A stretch of DNA of 64,000 nucleotides, from contig JH152665.1 of the NCBI GenBank assembly GCA_000226015.1, forward strand, positions 50,015 to 114,014, read 5' to 3'. Source of the stretch: Mnemiopsis leidyi. Taxonomy: Eukaryota > Ctenophora > Tentaculata > Lobata > Bolinopsidae. This document shows, piece by piece, positions 36,511 through 47,714 of the stretch (positions within the stretch are counted from its first letter, which is position 1; every line of letters starts with the position of its first letter). The notes beneath the pieces were generated by a model. The model saw only the letters and a program-made list of their open reading frames with translations, had not been told where the DNA came from and ran no database searches. The position numbers and the translations under genes were made by a program.

Positions 36511-36690
36511 CTGAACGAAACAGAGAATCAGCTTAACAAACTCCACAAACGAAACAGATAAACAACTTAACTTGATAACTTAGCGCTTAACTAACACCAA
36601 AAACGAAACAGATAAACAGCTGAAGTTAAGTATTTCGTGCCTACTCACACCAAAAACGAAACAGATAAACAGCTGAAGTTACGAATTTAG
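36511..36690. repeat. 54-bp tandem repeat, about 3 copies
   Basis: The core ACGAAACAGATAAACA followed by GCTGAAGTTA recurs with starts near 36541, 36595 and 36649; an eroded fourth copy (ACGAAACAGAGAATCAGCTT) precedes it. Confidence 0.8.
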
Positions 36691-39600
36691 CAACTAAATT
36701 TCTTTAAAAGATAGACACATGAATACAACAAAAATGTAATAACCAAACTATTACACCCTGCTACAAACTTTCACTAAAACCTGCTCGAAATTATGAAGTC
36801 GGCACTATTATATAGCAGAACTATCAAATATGCTGTCAAGTTATACTTCAGTAAATACACTACTTTCTATCAGGTTACTCCTTAGTCTGTAAATGGAAAC
36901 TAGATAAATCGGCAAGGTTAACTTAAACATGTCAAATGTTCAGCCACACGGCATAGCGAATCTACTATGTTAGTATGTTGCCTAAACAAATCTGAAAAGG
37001 ACATAAAGCCGACCTAAGCATGCCTCAAAACATAACAGAAATAAAACATGAGCTTTCAGTCAAGTGCAGGAGAGTTCTCATTATCAGGCTTCAATAGCGA
37101 GCCTTGCGGCTATACGAATTAGCTTAAGGACGAAGGAGCTGGCCAGTGGAAGTAACTCCCGACCTGCACTCGCATGTCACCCACGGCTTTGTGGCAGGTA
37201 AACCTCGAGACATGGGACGATCAGTCTTGCGAACACTAGGCAGACTTAAACCTTTGTTGCGAGAAGCACCCTGCGTAACGTTGTTCATTACGTAGCAGTG
37301 CAAAACAGCCGGTCTTGGGAACCCCAACAAGTCTCTAAATATTTACAAACAGTGGTGAAGAACTGCTCTCAAAATATAGATTTCTTAATTGGATTATGAA
37401 ATATGCAACTGGCCATTGTTCGTTACAACTAATTTCGTTAGTTTTCGTTCGATTCAACGCGCTTAATCGGTCAAAATTGCACTTGATTATTTGTGGCGAA
37501 ATACCAAATCACCAATAAAGTTGACCTCAACAAGCCAGCCTGACCTCATGTTTGCCTTTTTGGGCGAGTACAGAGCAACGGCGTACAACGGTACATTCGA
37601 CGAGGCATCAATTCACCTTGGTTATATTAAATTTGTCCAGACAAAAAGGGGGAAAACGGAGGTTGTGAGGAGAAAAGAGAGATGAAGAGGCAATAGTCGC
37701 TAGATATCGGGATAGACGGGGTACAAGTTGTATACGTCCTGATTATTCCTTGATTAATTACTAGGCTACAGGCCCAGTCAACCAGCTCAATAGTCCTTTT
37801 GTAGAGTTCCATAACAAGCCTGGGAACCGATGGCAATTAAACACTCTTCTAGGACAATTAGCCAATCACATCACAGCTCGAAAGGCGACGAACCAATCAG
37901 GCAAGAGCTGGTAAAAACGCAAGCCAATAAGGAGGGAGGTGTGAGGAACAGGACCAACAGAGTGAGGTATTGGCACGATTCTAGTGTGACGTACTGTCGT
38001 ACTGTACAGACCACTGGGTTCTCCAGCAATGTCGGCGTGAATTTTACTGATGTATTAGTTAATAGGTAAATTAAACCGTCAAAATCTGGATCACGTCTAA
38101 TCATAAAAATAGATTATTTATACTAGACTAAGACAACGATACTTTTTTCATGGAATTCAAACAAGCCATTAACTATCTCGGCGAAAACTTAAAGTTAAAA
38201 AATCAAAGTCCGACAATTTTCCACGATTTCTATAAGAACTGAGAATATTTTTGAAACCTAAAAAACTCACCCGAATATAAGCCTTTACTGGTGAAATTTT
38301 CAGGATAAACCTATCACCCGCTCAAAAGGACAAACTGTTCAACACATACCACTACCACAGAGTATAAACTAAAATACGAAGCTGGAAAATGTAAAGTCAC
38401 ACCGTAGCAAAAGAAAGACTCGTCATACAACTACGTAAGTAGAACAGCGGGACATCGGTCAAGGAGAAGTTCTCTAAACGAGCCTTTTACCCCTGAGGGC
38501 CGGGGACCCGGTTCTAAACTTAATTACAGTACAGAAACCAACCTTACACGAGACACACCGTATTATGTAATTATGTAATTATGTAATGACCAGGAGACTA
38601 CAACAGGGATCAGAGTGTCAGCTACACCGATACATTCTAGAGGTGCGCTACTTAAGTAGTTGACGTGAATAGTGTGAGGGTACTGTCCGCAACAATCGTG
38701 TGATATGACGTCCTGGGTATAGCGCTCCGATAAAACTTCAAAATCGGCGAGTTATGGGCTGGAAACGATGATAAACTGCACACCAACACACCCCCATTGG
38801 GTTTACACGAAGGTGCCTAGCTTTGGAAAAAGACGAGTTGGTTAATATGGCAGGTGCATCAAATTAATATTTAAAATTAGAGCCGTTTACGTCTACGTAG
38901 AACGAGAAGAGGATACTGATAATGTCCGGCTGATTAAGTACAATTCCCGACATTATGTGTACAGGTATACACTACCTCCATTCATAGGCCGCCTGTATAA
39001 TAACGCATCTTTATCAGTAGAGCAACGTTGGTCGTTTTGTTATCAAAAACAACGGAAAATGTACACTGATCAATTACCTAACTAATAACTTAATTATGTG
39101 CAATAGGCGGGCCGACAAGGGGAGTAGAGCTGCACACGAGGTTGTAGTAGAGCTGAGCAATCTTGATGAGGGAGTGAGGACATGACTGTTTACAAGTTAT
39201 TGCCAACGTGTGATTAACTGAGGTGCAACTTTTAACTGGACTTTATAAAATTGAGGAAATTTGGTTTATAGCAGTGAGAACTGAACAGAGCTGGATGTCA
39301 GTGTTTGTGTTTGATTGGAGAGGAGTCAGAATGTCTGAGCAAAACCGGTATCAAATTCTAGTTTATACAACATTTACAGATTTGAGTATTCTGCTGACGG
39401 TAATCGTTTATCAGATGGTTAGCTTTGAGCTGCATCGATTCCTAATGACAATGTGGGAAAATTTAGCAAATTTGTACAAATTTAAGTTTGGAGATGTAGT
39501 GCTATAAAGCTATAACTGCTAAGGACAGAACATAATCGTCTCGAAAGTTCAGTGGCCATTGTCGATCGTGAGACTTGAGAGGAAAGAATTCGAGGGTGAC

Positions 39601-42600
39601 CGAACCAGGTCTCATTGATCGAGTAATTAGCGAACAGATCAAGTTTCTATTTCCTTCGAGAGGACATGCTTCTGCTGAGAATCACTACAAGAATATGAGA
39701 TAAGGAAATTGATTCCGGTGGATTTTCAGCTTTCGTACGTTCATTCCTCGCAGGTTCAATCATGGAATGGCCCACGAGCCAACATACACGAGTTAATTAT
39801 GAATTGAACCTAAAGAATAACCTAAAAGTCGTGGTGACAAGACGCTCAACACAACAAGATTCGTAATGATCAGCACGATGGTCAAACGGTAAAATAATTG
39901 GCAGTTTAGCGTTCAAATTAGGGAGGACTAATGGAGGTAGCACAGGGATTTTGCACCTCATTACAATGGCAAGAACAGAAAATGGGGGAATTAGGGATGG
40001 ACATTGCTGCACAACCTTGCACCTGACCCGGACTACGGGAAACCGAGTAAGTTCCCCCGTTTTTCCGATATCATCAGTTGTGACGTCTCCATTGTTTTAT
40101 TTTGGTGGGTATTTCAACTTGGGTCACGTCTCGGGTAAGGTTAACTGGAAATTTCAAATCACAATAGGCGATTCCCTCACCGGTTAACCGATTTAGTCTA
40201 CAATCTAACTAAAGCTCCTACAATAATGAAAAAACACAGAATACAAAGAGCAATAACAGTTCAATTGATGCAGCAGCTGAACATACAGATTATCACAGGA
40301 AATATATGCGGAGTGTAGAAGGAGGACCAGGGAGGGAGAGAGAGGAACAACCGATAGTTGCGCGAGTAACCGAGGCCGGGGCATGCAGCAGGTGCAGGAC
40401 TGACGTCCTGTCGAATTATTGGCGGCTCTAAACAGCGGATAGAGGGGCCTCTGAGCAATTGGCCGGTGTAATCGGGGCCGGTAAACCCAGTCTACTGAGA
40501 GCGCGGTCTAGTGGAGCAGGGAATCATGTGCTTCGTGCTAAAGTGGCAAAGTGACGTTCAGAGGATTCTAGAGAGAATAGTGTGCCATCTGCTCGTTCTG
40601 CTAACTCTGATCTGCTGTAGATATACAACTGTCACTACATCGCCACTAGATCAATCATGTGGAAATGGCATTCACTATTATGCACCCAGAATTACAGACC
40701 CAACTCTGAACTTTGATGCAAGAATAACTCCCTGAGTCTGAGGGGCGATTCTCGTAAATTGCGCTGGTGACAAAAATGCAATAACAAATCAAGGAAGAGG
40801 CGATTAAGTGGATCACTCAGGAAGATTAAAACTGATATGACTGGTAAAATGACCAAAGATTACGAGGTTAGGATAATTCAGGCACATAAGACTGTCGACA
40901 CGTTATGGAAACTTCAACGCTCACGTCGTTAAACTGTGGGAACTGTCTCCTAAAAATGGCAATTAAATAATTATATGGATACAGAGATCATAAATTTGGA
41001 TGATTAGGCGGGACGAAAGACGAGCAGAGAGGTCAATATATATCATCAGTAGTAAAACATAGAACATTGGAACAGAGTATCAACCATTGCGTCTCAGCGA
41101 AACAATGGGGAATGTCCAAATGTGGACGTTACAAAAGTGGAACTGCAAATGTAGACTACGGCTATGACGAGCTGTAACGATTATATCATGACACATTATG
41201 TCGTAACGGTCGATAATTAAGAAGGTTCTATACTGGTGCGTGTAATTTCCATGAAGCTGACAAATAGAAGTTGGATGGGGTGCTCCGTGCTAAGAAAGTC
41301 ACGGGTCTACGGTGTATTTCGACGAAAGGGACCTTCCATTAGTGGAATTAGTTCTGCATTAGAAGGAAACATGAAGACGATGGAAGTAACAACCGTCAAG
41401 AAGCGAGAATGTGGCCCGCACGTATCTGGTTACATTTTCTCCGCTGGTTACACCAACTGGATACTTGTGACCAAGATAAGACAGCAGCTGAAGGACTGCA
41501 AGCTCGGGGCCCCTCTCTCAGCTCGGCAAGGGGGATTAATTTGCTAGGGAGCCCTTGGGGGACCTCCACAATTTCATTATACTACTAGCACGCTGTGTAA
41601 ATACTGTGCACGAGCCTAAACACACACACTGCACACTATCTGTTTATGCAGAGTATTTAGGACTACGCGAGTCTACTCGATAAACTTAAGTGTTAAACAC
41701 AAACAATTCAAATCGATAAAACGGAGGGAGATCAAATTAATCATGGATTTGGCGGGAGACGGGAATGACTTCATTGCACCCTCTGTCAGGGTGCACCTCA
41801 ATGGCGGTTATGTAATCTGTGACAACCGGATGTCGCACACTGCATCTATTCAACTAGCTACAGATGACAATCGCAAGGAATTTTCTAAAATCTGAACAAG
41901 AGTGGAAATGGGTGCATGCCATGGTAATGAAGCATTGGCAAGTTTAATAGGATTGGGTCTGTTTCGACCATAATTGCATTCCATGCTCCATCACAAACGC
42001 ACGTGGTTTTGTTTAAACCCTAAAATGGGATAATCCATCAGTTGCACGCCGTATCTTTGCGTCTATAGGCTCTGATCTAATTGTGGAAATCCATTTGGAT
42101 GTGTTACCCAGAAATGGCACTATAGCCGACCTAGAGTTGGAGCTGTGCCCCGCACAAATTCTGATTAATCAGCACTAAGAGCAAGACGTAGTCGTGACCC
42201 GCCAGACGTATGTAGGGCAAATTTAAATCAACTTTTACTCTTGGCTTTCATTTCATGAGCAACTACGATACAATCGATGAAAGGGCTCAACTTGATTTGT
42301 ACGATTTTATGATTTGGAGCAACTACTCTCGAAAATATATCCAAAATGGGTGCAGTTTTGATGCATCTCATAAGATTTAGAATTGTCTAAAATTTCAAAT
42401 TTAATAACAATCGGCACACGACCGATGGATCAATCTGACAGACAGCTGGTAAAGGTGTCAGTAAAAGGAAGCTAGTGCAGTCAATTAGCTGCCCCGCATC
42501 TATCTCAAATCGGAAACACCTAGATGTAGCAACGTGAACTTGTGACACTCATGGCTGCTCTTTGGCATAAGTGCACCAAGTACGATAGCATGGCGAAACC

Positions 42601-43022
42601 AGGGAAGTGACTAATTCCCGAATCACAGAGAGTAATTGGTAGGTTTACCTAAATGTTGGTTAGAAAACGGTGCGATCATTTCTACTCTGAACTTCCAACA
42701 ACCCAACAGCTCACTGACTAAGGTGAAAGGGACAGACGGATTACATGTTTATTTATTATTTCGGCCTAAGAGTGAAGATAAAAACGCCGCTTCAGGTTTG
42801 GCAAACATGAAATATTCGGACAAGCATGCAAACAGACAAAGTAACTAATCGTAATGATCAGCCGATGGTAAAAACTTTATCATGACAAAATGATCAGTTA
42901 GGCAATTAGTATGCGGTATGTGAAACCTAGGCAACGGGTCGTGTACGAAGTCAAAACCATGCAAGCGCCAAATAAAGTAAATAAGGGAGCCATTTGACTG
43001 AGCGCGTGTAGGGCAGCGCGCG

Positions 43023-43054
43023 ACAAGGTCACGTGGCGCGCCACGTGACCTTGT
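43023..43054. repeat. perfect 32-bp palindrome with two E-boxes
   Basis: Left arm ACAAGGTCACGTGGCG and its exact reverse complement meet with no spacer at 43038/43039; the central eight bases are GGCGCGCC. Each arm holds one CACGTG. Confidence 0.95.
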
Positions 43055-44387
43055 TCATGTAGTTCGGTCCCAATCAACACAGGGATGGTGCCTGCCGGAC
43101 ACTTATAATGTTGGATATTGGTGACGATTGTCGAGAAGCGATACACAATGATATTGATTGTTACCTCTACACGACTGCCAATTGAATTTAACAAGAACTA
43201 TTGTGTGAAATGTCATTATAACTGGCAGTGGCACTTGGTTTTTGGTAGCATAATAGTATCAATAGTGGTAGTTTCACTACCACTTTTATATTTAATAATG
43301 CGTCCATTCTCTAGTTTTAATAATGCATCCTGGCCAAGTCGACAGTATTATTGTCATTTGTCAAGAGCTAAGAACAGCCGCGAATACGGGATGTGTTAAA
43401 ATATATCAATTTAATATTCTCAATTCTGTTGCAGTGTTTCTTAAAAACTATTAGTTACTTAGTTATAGTAATACCTTACTTATAGTAATACCTGAACTAT
43501 CAGTGATCAGCCTTGATGATTAATTATTTGACAACTCATATTTCACACTAAAAATTGAACCCAACACGTCCTAGGTCTGTAGTGTAAAAGTAAAACTATA
43601 CCCGATATATTTCGGTACAATGACTTTGGTTGAAGACTCAAGAAAAGTTCAAAATTGACAATTGGAAACTATAAACAGAAATTAAGCTTGATATCAAAAA
43701 TGTTACCCTCTAACAGCAGTTCAACCATCAAACTGTCATTTTCAAACGGAAAGACGCCACTTTAAAAGTAATGAACAAAGCCACGCTCCTTCACAATTCT
43801 GATACAAATTGAGTTACGTTAAACCGACCAGTATCAAGAAGCGGGGGCATGTAACCTTGGGGGCTAAAGGGGCAATAAATTCGACCGGTGAAATTACAAG
43901 GTACAAGAGCTGCAATTAGTTTGGAAGAATAAGGGGCCACCCTGAGACAGTAGGTAATTAATATATTTATGTCATATGTACTCTGTCCAGCGCGTGCCCG
44001 TAATTATTATTAATGTAGCGAAATGGAATTACGGATCGCACGCCAGAGCCTCAGGCTTGCTGGCATGCCCCGGTCTGGTCAGGGGCCATTCATGACTACT
44101 TTATATAGCCTAAAGTTTACGAGCATGAGCCTGCGGTCAGTTGTAATTCAAGCGTACTCATCTCATGAAATTAAATTCTTATTCCGATAGCTGCATAATC
44201 ACCACATTTCTTAGAGTCCTGCTAGAATGCTATACAATTTCAAGATACACGTTTTAGTCTTCAAGTGTTGGTCATGGTCAGTTTCTTGTCGCTGTTATGG
44301 CATATGGAGGAATTGTAATAGTACTTTCCGGTTGGAACTTAATGCTTCAAGTTTTAACATATTTTTGCAACTATAAATGGTGATATG

Positions 44388-45955
44388 GTTCTTGGTGGGT
44401 GATATAGTACTGGGTGACATGGTACTTGGTGATATAGTTCTTGGTGATATGGTACTTGGTGATATGGTACTTGGTGATATGTTTAGTAGGTGATATAGTT
44501 TTTGGTGATAAGGTACTTTGTGATATGGTTCTTGGTGATATGGTACTTGGTGATATGGTACTTGGTGATATGGTATTTGGTGATATGGTACTTGGTGATA
44601 TGGTACTTGGTGATATGGTACTTGGTGATAAGGTACTTTGTGATATGGTACTTGGTGATATGGTTCTTGGTGATATGGTATTTGGTGATATGGTACTTGG
44701 TGATATGGTACTTTGTGATAAGGTACTTTGTGATATGGCATTTGGTGATATGGTACTTGTGATATGGTACTTGGTGATATAGTACTTGGTGACATGGTAC
44801 TTGGTGATAGAGTTCTTGGTGATATGGTACTTGGTGATATGGTACTTGGTGATATGGTACTGGGTGATATGGTACTTGGTGATATGGTACTTTGTGATAA
44901 GGTACTTTGTGATATGGCATTTGGTGATGTGGTACTTGGTGATATAGTACTTGGTGATATGGTACTTTGTGATATGGTACGTGGTTATATGGTACTTGGT
45001 GATAAGGTACTCTGTGATATGGTTCTTGGTGATATGGTACTTGGTGATATGGTACTTTGTGATATGGTACTGGGTGATATGGTACTTGGTGATATGGTAC
45101 TTTGTGATAAGGTACTTTGTGATATGGCATTTGGTGATATGGTACTTGTGATATGGTACTTGGTGATATGGTACTCGGTGATATGGTACGTGGTGATATA
45201 GTTCTTAGTGATACAGTTCTTAGTGATATGGTACTTGGTGATATGGTACTTGGTGATATGGTATTTGGTGATATGGTACTTTGTGATATGGTACTCGGTG
45301 ATATGGTACGTGGTGATATAGTTCTTAGTGATATGGTACGTGGTGAAATGGTAATTGGTGATATGGTACTTGGTGATATGGTACTTGGTGATATGGTACT
45401 TGGTGATATAGTACTTGGTGATATGGTACTTGGTGATATGGTACTTGGTGATATGTTTAGAGGTGATATAGTTTTTGGTGATATGGTTCTTGGTGATATG
45501 CTTCTTGGTGATATGCTTTTTGGTGATATGGTACTTGATGATATGTTTAGAGGTGATACAGTTCTTGGTAATCTGATACCTTGTGATATGGTCCGTGGTG
45601 ATAATGATGTTGCACTTGGTGATATGGTACTTGTTGACAATATGATATCCGTCGAACGTTCTAACGGTAGGAGAGCAGACAAGGTACTTGCTGATATGGT
45701 TGTGGTTGAGTGGTTCCGTGTGATATAGTTCTTAGTGGATATGGTACTTGGTGATATGTTTATAAGAGGTGATATATTTCTTGGTTATATGGTACTTGGT
45801 GATATGGTACTTGGCGATATGGTTGTTCATGTTGGTGATACAGTTGTACTTGTTGGTCATATCAGATATGGTTACTTGTGATATAGTTCTTGGTGATATG
45901 GTATTTGGTGATATGATATCATTGATACTTGATGATATGGTTCCTTGTGCTAATG
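44388..45955. repeat. 15-bp minisatellite, about 100 units
   Basis: Unit TGATATGGTACTTGG, repeated with point variants (TTGTGATAAGGTACTTTG, AGTTCTTGG and so on) and a few 1-bp losses. Because 15 is a multiple of three, frames stay open: the minus strand gives a 399-codon frame (45682-44483) of SPSTI-type pentapeptides plus YHQVP and ITKYH frames, and the plus strand gives MVLGD and VIWYL frames. No splice, signal or unique coding sequence supports a protein. Two ultra-short elements are inserted in or at its end (45634-45682, 45961-46026). The array is probably a satellite rather than a gene. Confidence 0.92.
45634..45682 (+). mobile_element. ultra-short element (family C-like), 49 bp, in minisatellite
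   Basis: Begins TTGACAATATGATATCCGTC, like family C, and ends GGAGAGCAGACAA. It is flanked by GGTACTTG on both sides (45626-45633, 45683-45690). Removing the insert and one flank restores an unbroken 15-bp register. Confidence 0.8.
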
Positions 45956-45960
45956 ATATC

Positions 45961-46026
45961 TTGTACAGCAGCGTGCACCCTCCCATCATTTTATTTTAGG
46001 AGAAAGGGTCGGACAAAGTCAGACAA
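45961..46026 (+). mobile_element. family B element, 66 bp, at minisatellite edge
   Basis: TTGTACAGCAGCGTGCACCC ... GGGTCGGACAAAGTCAGACA+A. Flanks are ATGATATC (45953-45960) and ATGATATA (46027-46034), 7/8 identical, though the surrounding repeat itself is rich in TGATAT. Confidence 0.75.
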
Positions 46027-46168
46027 ATGATATAGTTCTTTGTGATATGGTAATTCATGCATCATGGTGGTATGATCATGATACGCGACAAGTGACAACT
46101 CGGTTCGTTTTAAAACTTACTAGACGGACATCTTTTCACTTTTTATCAATATCCGAATCATTTCGTCA

Positions 46169-46259
46169 TTGTAGGTTGATAACCTACTGTCGCGGCCATC
46201 ACGCGCTTTTACGCATTTCTGGCCTGGCGAAGAAATTTTAGACACGCATCGCCCGTTAA
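46169..46259 (+). mobile_element. family A element, 91 bp
   Basis: TTGTAGGTTGATAACCTACT ... TTTCTGGCCTGGCGAAGAAA ... CATCGCCCGTTAA. Flanked by TTTCGTCA (46161-46168) and TTTCGTCG (46260-46267), a 7/8 direct repeat. Confidence 0.8.
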
Positions 46260-46294
46260 TTTCGTCGCGGTTAAGCATTCGTTATGATACTGCC

Positions 46295-46375
46295 TTGTCT
46301 GAATTTGTCCGATCGTCCGCGTCATTCGATGAAAATAAAACGTCGGGAGGCCGGAGGGTGCGCGCTGCCGTACAA
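46295..46375 (-). mobile_element. family B element
   Basis: Reverse B copy: TTGTCTGAATTTGTCCGATC ... GGAGGGTGCGCGCTGCCGTA+CAA. No clear direct repeats at its flanks. Confidence 0.7.
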
Positions 46376-46389
46376 TTAAACTGCACTGC

Positions 46390-46474
46390 TTGACGAGATC
46401 TCATCCGTTTACCGTTCGAACGAGACATTCAGCTTTGAGCTGCAAGCAGCCGGATAATGATATCACCGCGACAA
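46390..46474 (+). mobile_element. family C element
   Basis: TTGACGAGATCTCATCCGTT ... CAGCTTTGAGCTGCAAGCAG ... TATCACCGCGACAA. Flanks show no clear target-site duplication. Confidence 0.7.
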
Positions 46475-46520
46475 ATTAATTTACTTGCGCATTGCGACAC
46501 GCGCAAAAGGGCTTTGGTTA

Positions 46521-46626
46521 TTGTCGCGGTGATACCCGACTCACGCAGCTAAAGCTGAACGTTTCGTTAAAACGTTTTAGACAGACGTTAGAACGTTTTA
46601 GACGGACGCGGATATCATCTCGTCAA
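46521..46626 (-). mobile_element. family C element, 106 bp
   Basis: TTGTCGCGGTGATACCCGAC ... GCTGAACGTTTCGTTAAAAC ... GGATATCATCTCGTCAA. Flanked by perfect 8-bp direct repeats TTTGGTTA (46513-46520 and 46627-46634). A short internal duplication (GTTTTAGACRGACG) makes it longer than other C copies. Confidence 0.85.
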
Positions 46627-46678
46627 TTTGGTTAGAGCAACACCCTCCCGTCATTTTTTAATTTTACTACAGTGTTAC

Positions 46679-46906
46679 TTAACGGGCGATGCGCGCGCCG
46701 CGCGCGTTTAAAAATGCCCCATGCCAGAAATGCGTGAGAGCGCGTGATGGCCGCGACAGAAGGTTATCAACCTAAAAAAGGTTATCAATCTAATAAAAAG
46801 GTGTTACCCGACTCGCAGCTTAGAACGTTCGACCAATATCATCTTGTCAAGTCTATTTTATTCGTTATTATATCGCTTCGAATGAGGGCCGGACAAAGTA
46901 AGACAA
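46679..46906. mobile_element. run of A, C and B fragments
   Basis: 46679-46775 is a reverse A copy (TTAACGGGCGATGCGCG ... GATGGCCGCGACAGAAGGTT); 46800-46850 is a C fragment (GTGTTACCCGACTCGCAGCT ... CATCTTGTCAA); 46851-46906 is a B 3' part (CGCTTCGAATGAGGGCCGGA ... AGACAA). Confidence 0.65.
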
Positions 46907-47000
46907 ACTCAAAGCACGGCCAACGGCGCAGCATCAAAGTTGAGGCCCGTGAGGCCTAACCGTGATCTGGGGATCCGGATAGTCAGATCGCCTAGGCCAC

Positions 47001-47057
47001 TGTCTGACCGTCATTCGAAGCGAATAGAATGACGGGAGGGTGCGCGCTGCTGTACAA
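47001..47057 (-). mobile_element. family B element, 57 bp
   Basis: TGTCTGACCGTCATTCGAAG ... GACGGGAGGGTGCGCGCTGC ... TGTACAA. One terminal T appears lost at the left end. Confidence 0.7.
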
Positions 47058-47082
47058 CTAATATAGGCCAGTACCCTTTGAC

Positions 47083-47233
47083 TTGTACGGCAGCGCGCAC
47101 CCTCCTGTCAATGATTGTCTGACTTCGTCCGACCCTCATTCGAAGCGAATAAAATGGGAATAAAATGGGAATAAAATGACAGGAGGGTGCGCGCTGCCGT
47201 ACAAGTCAATGAGGGTCGGACACAGTCAGACAA
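47083..47233 (+). mobile_element. family B element, split by a second B element
   Basis: The outer copy is 47083-47114 plus 47213-47233 and was only 53 bp before interruption. It is flanked by CCTTTGAC at 47075-47082 and 47234-47241, perfect 8-bp direct repeats. The target appears to be a family C start (TTTGACGAGATCC). Confidence 0.88.
47115..47204 (-). mobile_element. family B element nested in family B
   Basis: A 90-bp reverse copy, TTGTCTGACTTCGTCCGACC ... GCGCGCTGCCGTACAA, with a short triplicated AATAAAATGGG-type stretch inside. It is flanked by GTCAATGA at 47107-47114 and 47205-47212, perfect 8-bp repeats of the outer B centre. Confidence 0.88.
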
Positions 47234-47349
47234 CCTTTGACGAGATCCTGACTCGCTACAAAAAACACTGCTAGTGCTTCTGCAATCTAATTTAATTTCC
47301 GATAATTAACAATAAAATCAAACTTGAGTTTTTAACAATGATTAATCAT

Positions 47350-47462
47350 GGGCGATGCGCGTCTAAAATAAAATTTCTTCGCCAGGCCAGCTCGATAAGA
47401 AATGCGTGAGAGCGCGTGATACCGATGGCCACGACAGTAGGTTATCAACCTTGAACCTACAA
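47350..47462 (-). mobile_element. family A element, diverged
   Basis: GGGCGATGCGCGTCTAAAAT ... TTCGCCAGGCCAG ... GAGAGCGCGTGAT ... GTAGGTTATCAACC ... CCTACAA. Small insertions relative to other A copies. Confidence 0.7.
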
Positions 47463-47524
47463 CATCAAAGTCAAAGTCAAACTCAAATTCCCAGCTTGAA
47501 GTTAGTTTGACTTTAACTTTAAGC

Positions 47525-47595
47525 TTGTCTGACTTTGTCCGACCCTCATTCGAAGCGGAGAATAAAATGACGGGAGGGTGCGCGCTGCTGTACAA
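47525..47595 (-). mobile_element. family B element, 71 bp, with 9-bp direct repeats
   Basis: TTGTCTGACTTTGTCCGACC ... GGGTGCGCGCTGCTGTACAA. Flanked by ACTTTAAGC at 47516-47524 and 47596-47604. Confidence 0.85.
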
Positions 47596-47714
47596 ACTTT
47601 AAGCTAGAGCTTAAAGTTAAACAAAAATGCTTCACTGTGTAATTAACTAAAAATAAAATCAAAAAAAGTAAACTATAAGTACAACTACAAGAGCTTGACG
47701 CTTATAATGTTAGA

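Larger units (their letters stand above)
24807..44387. other. 19.6-kb region with no gene recognised
   Basis: Open frames are at most 141 codons and none shows a domain, signal of conservation or an exon chain I can support. The region contains many CACGTG sites (several as GTCACGTGAC), short palindromes, a 54-bp tandem repeat and simple repeats. It may be regulatory DNA, introns of an unrecognised gene, or noncoding RNA loci. Confidence 0.5.

Noticed and set aside
41236-41547. 103-codon plus frame as a gene
   Set aside because: No recognisable motif and no splice or conservation support.
44483-45682. 399-codon minus-strand frame with SPSTI repeats as a protein gene
   Set aside because: It is the 15-bp minisatellite read through; other frames on both strands are equally open and no splice or unique coding sequence supports it.
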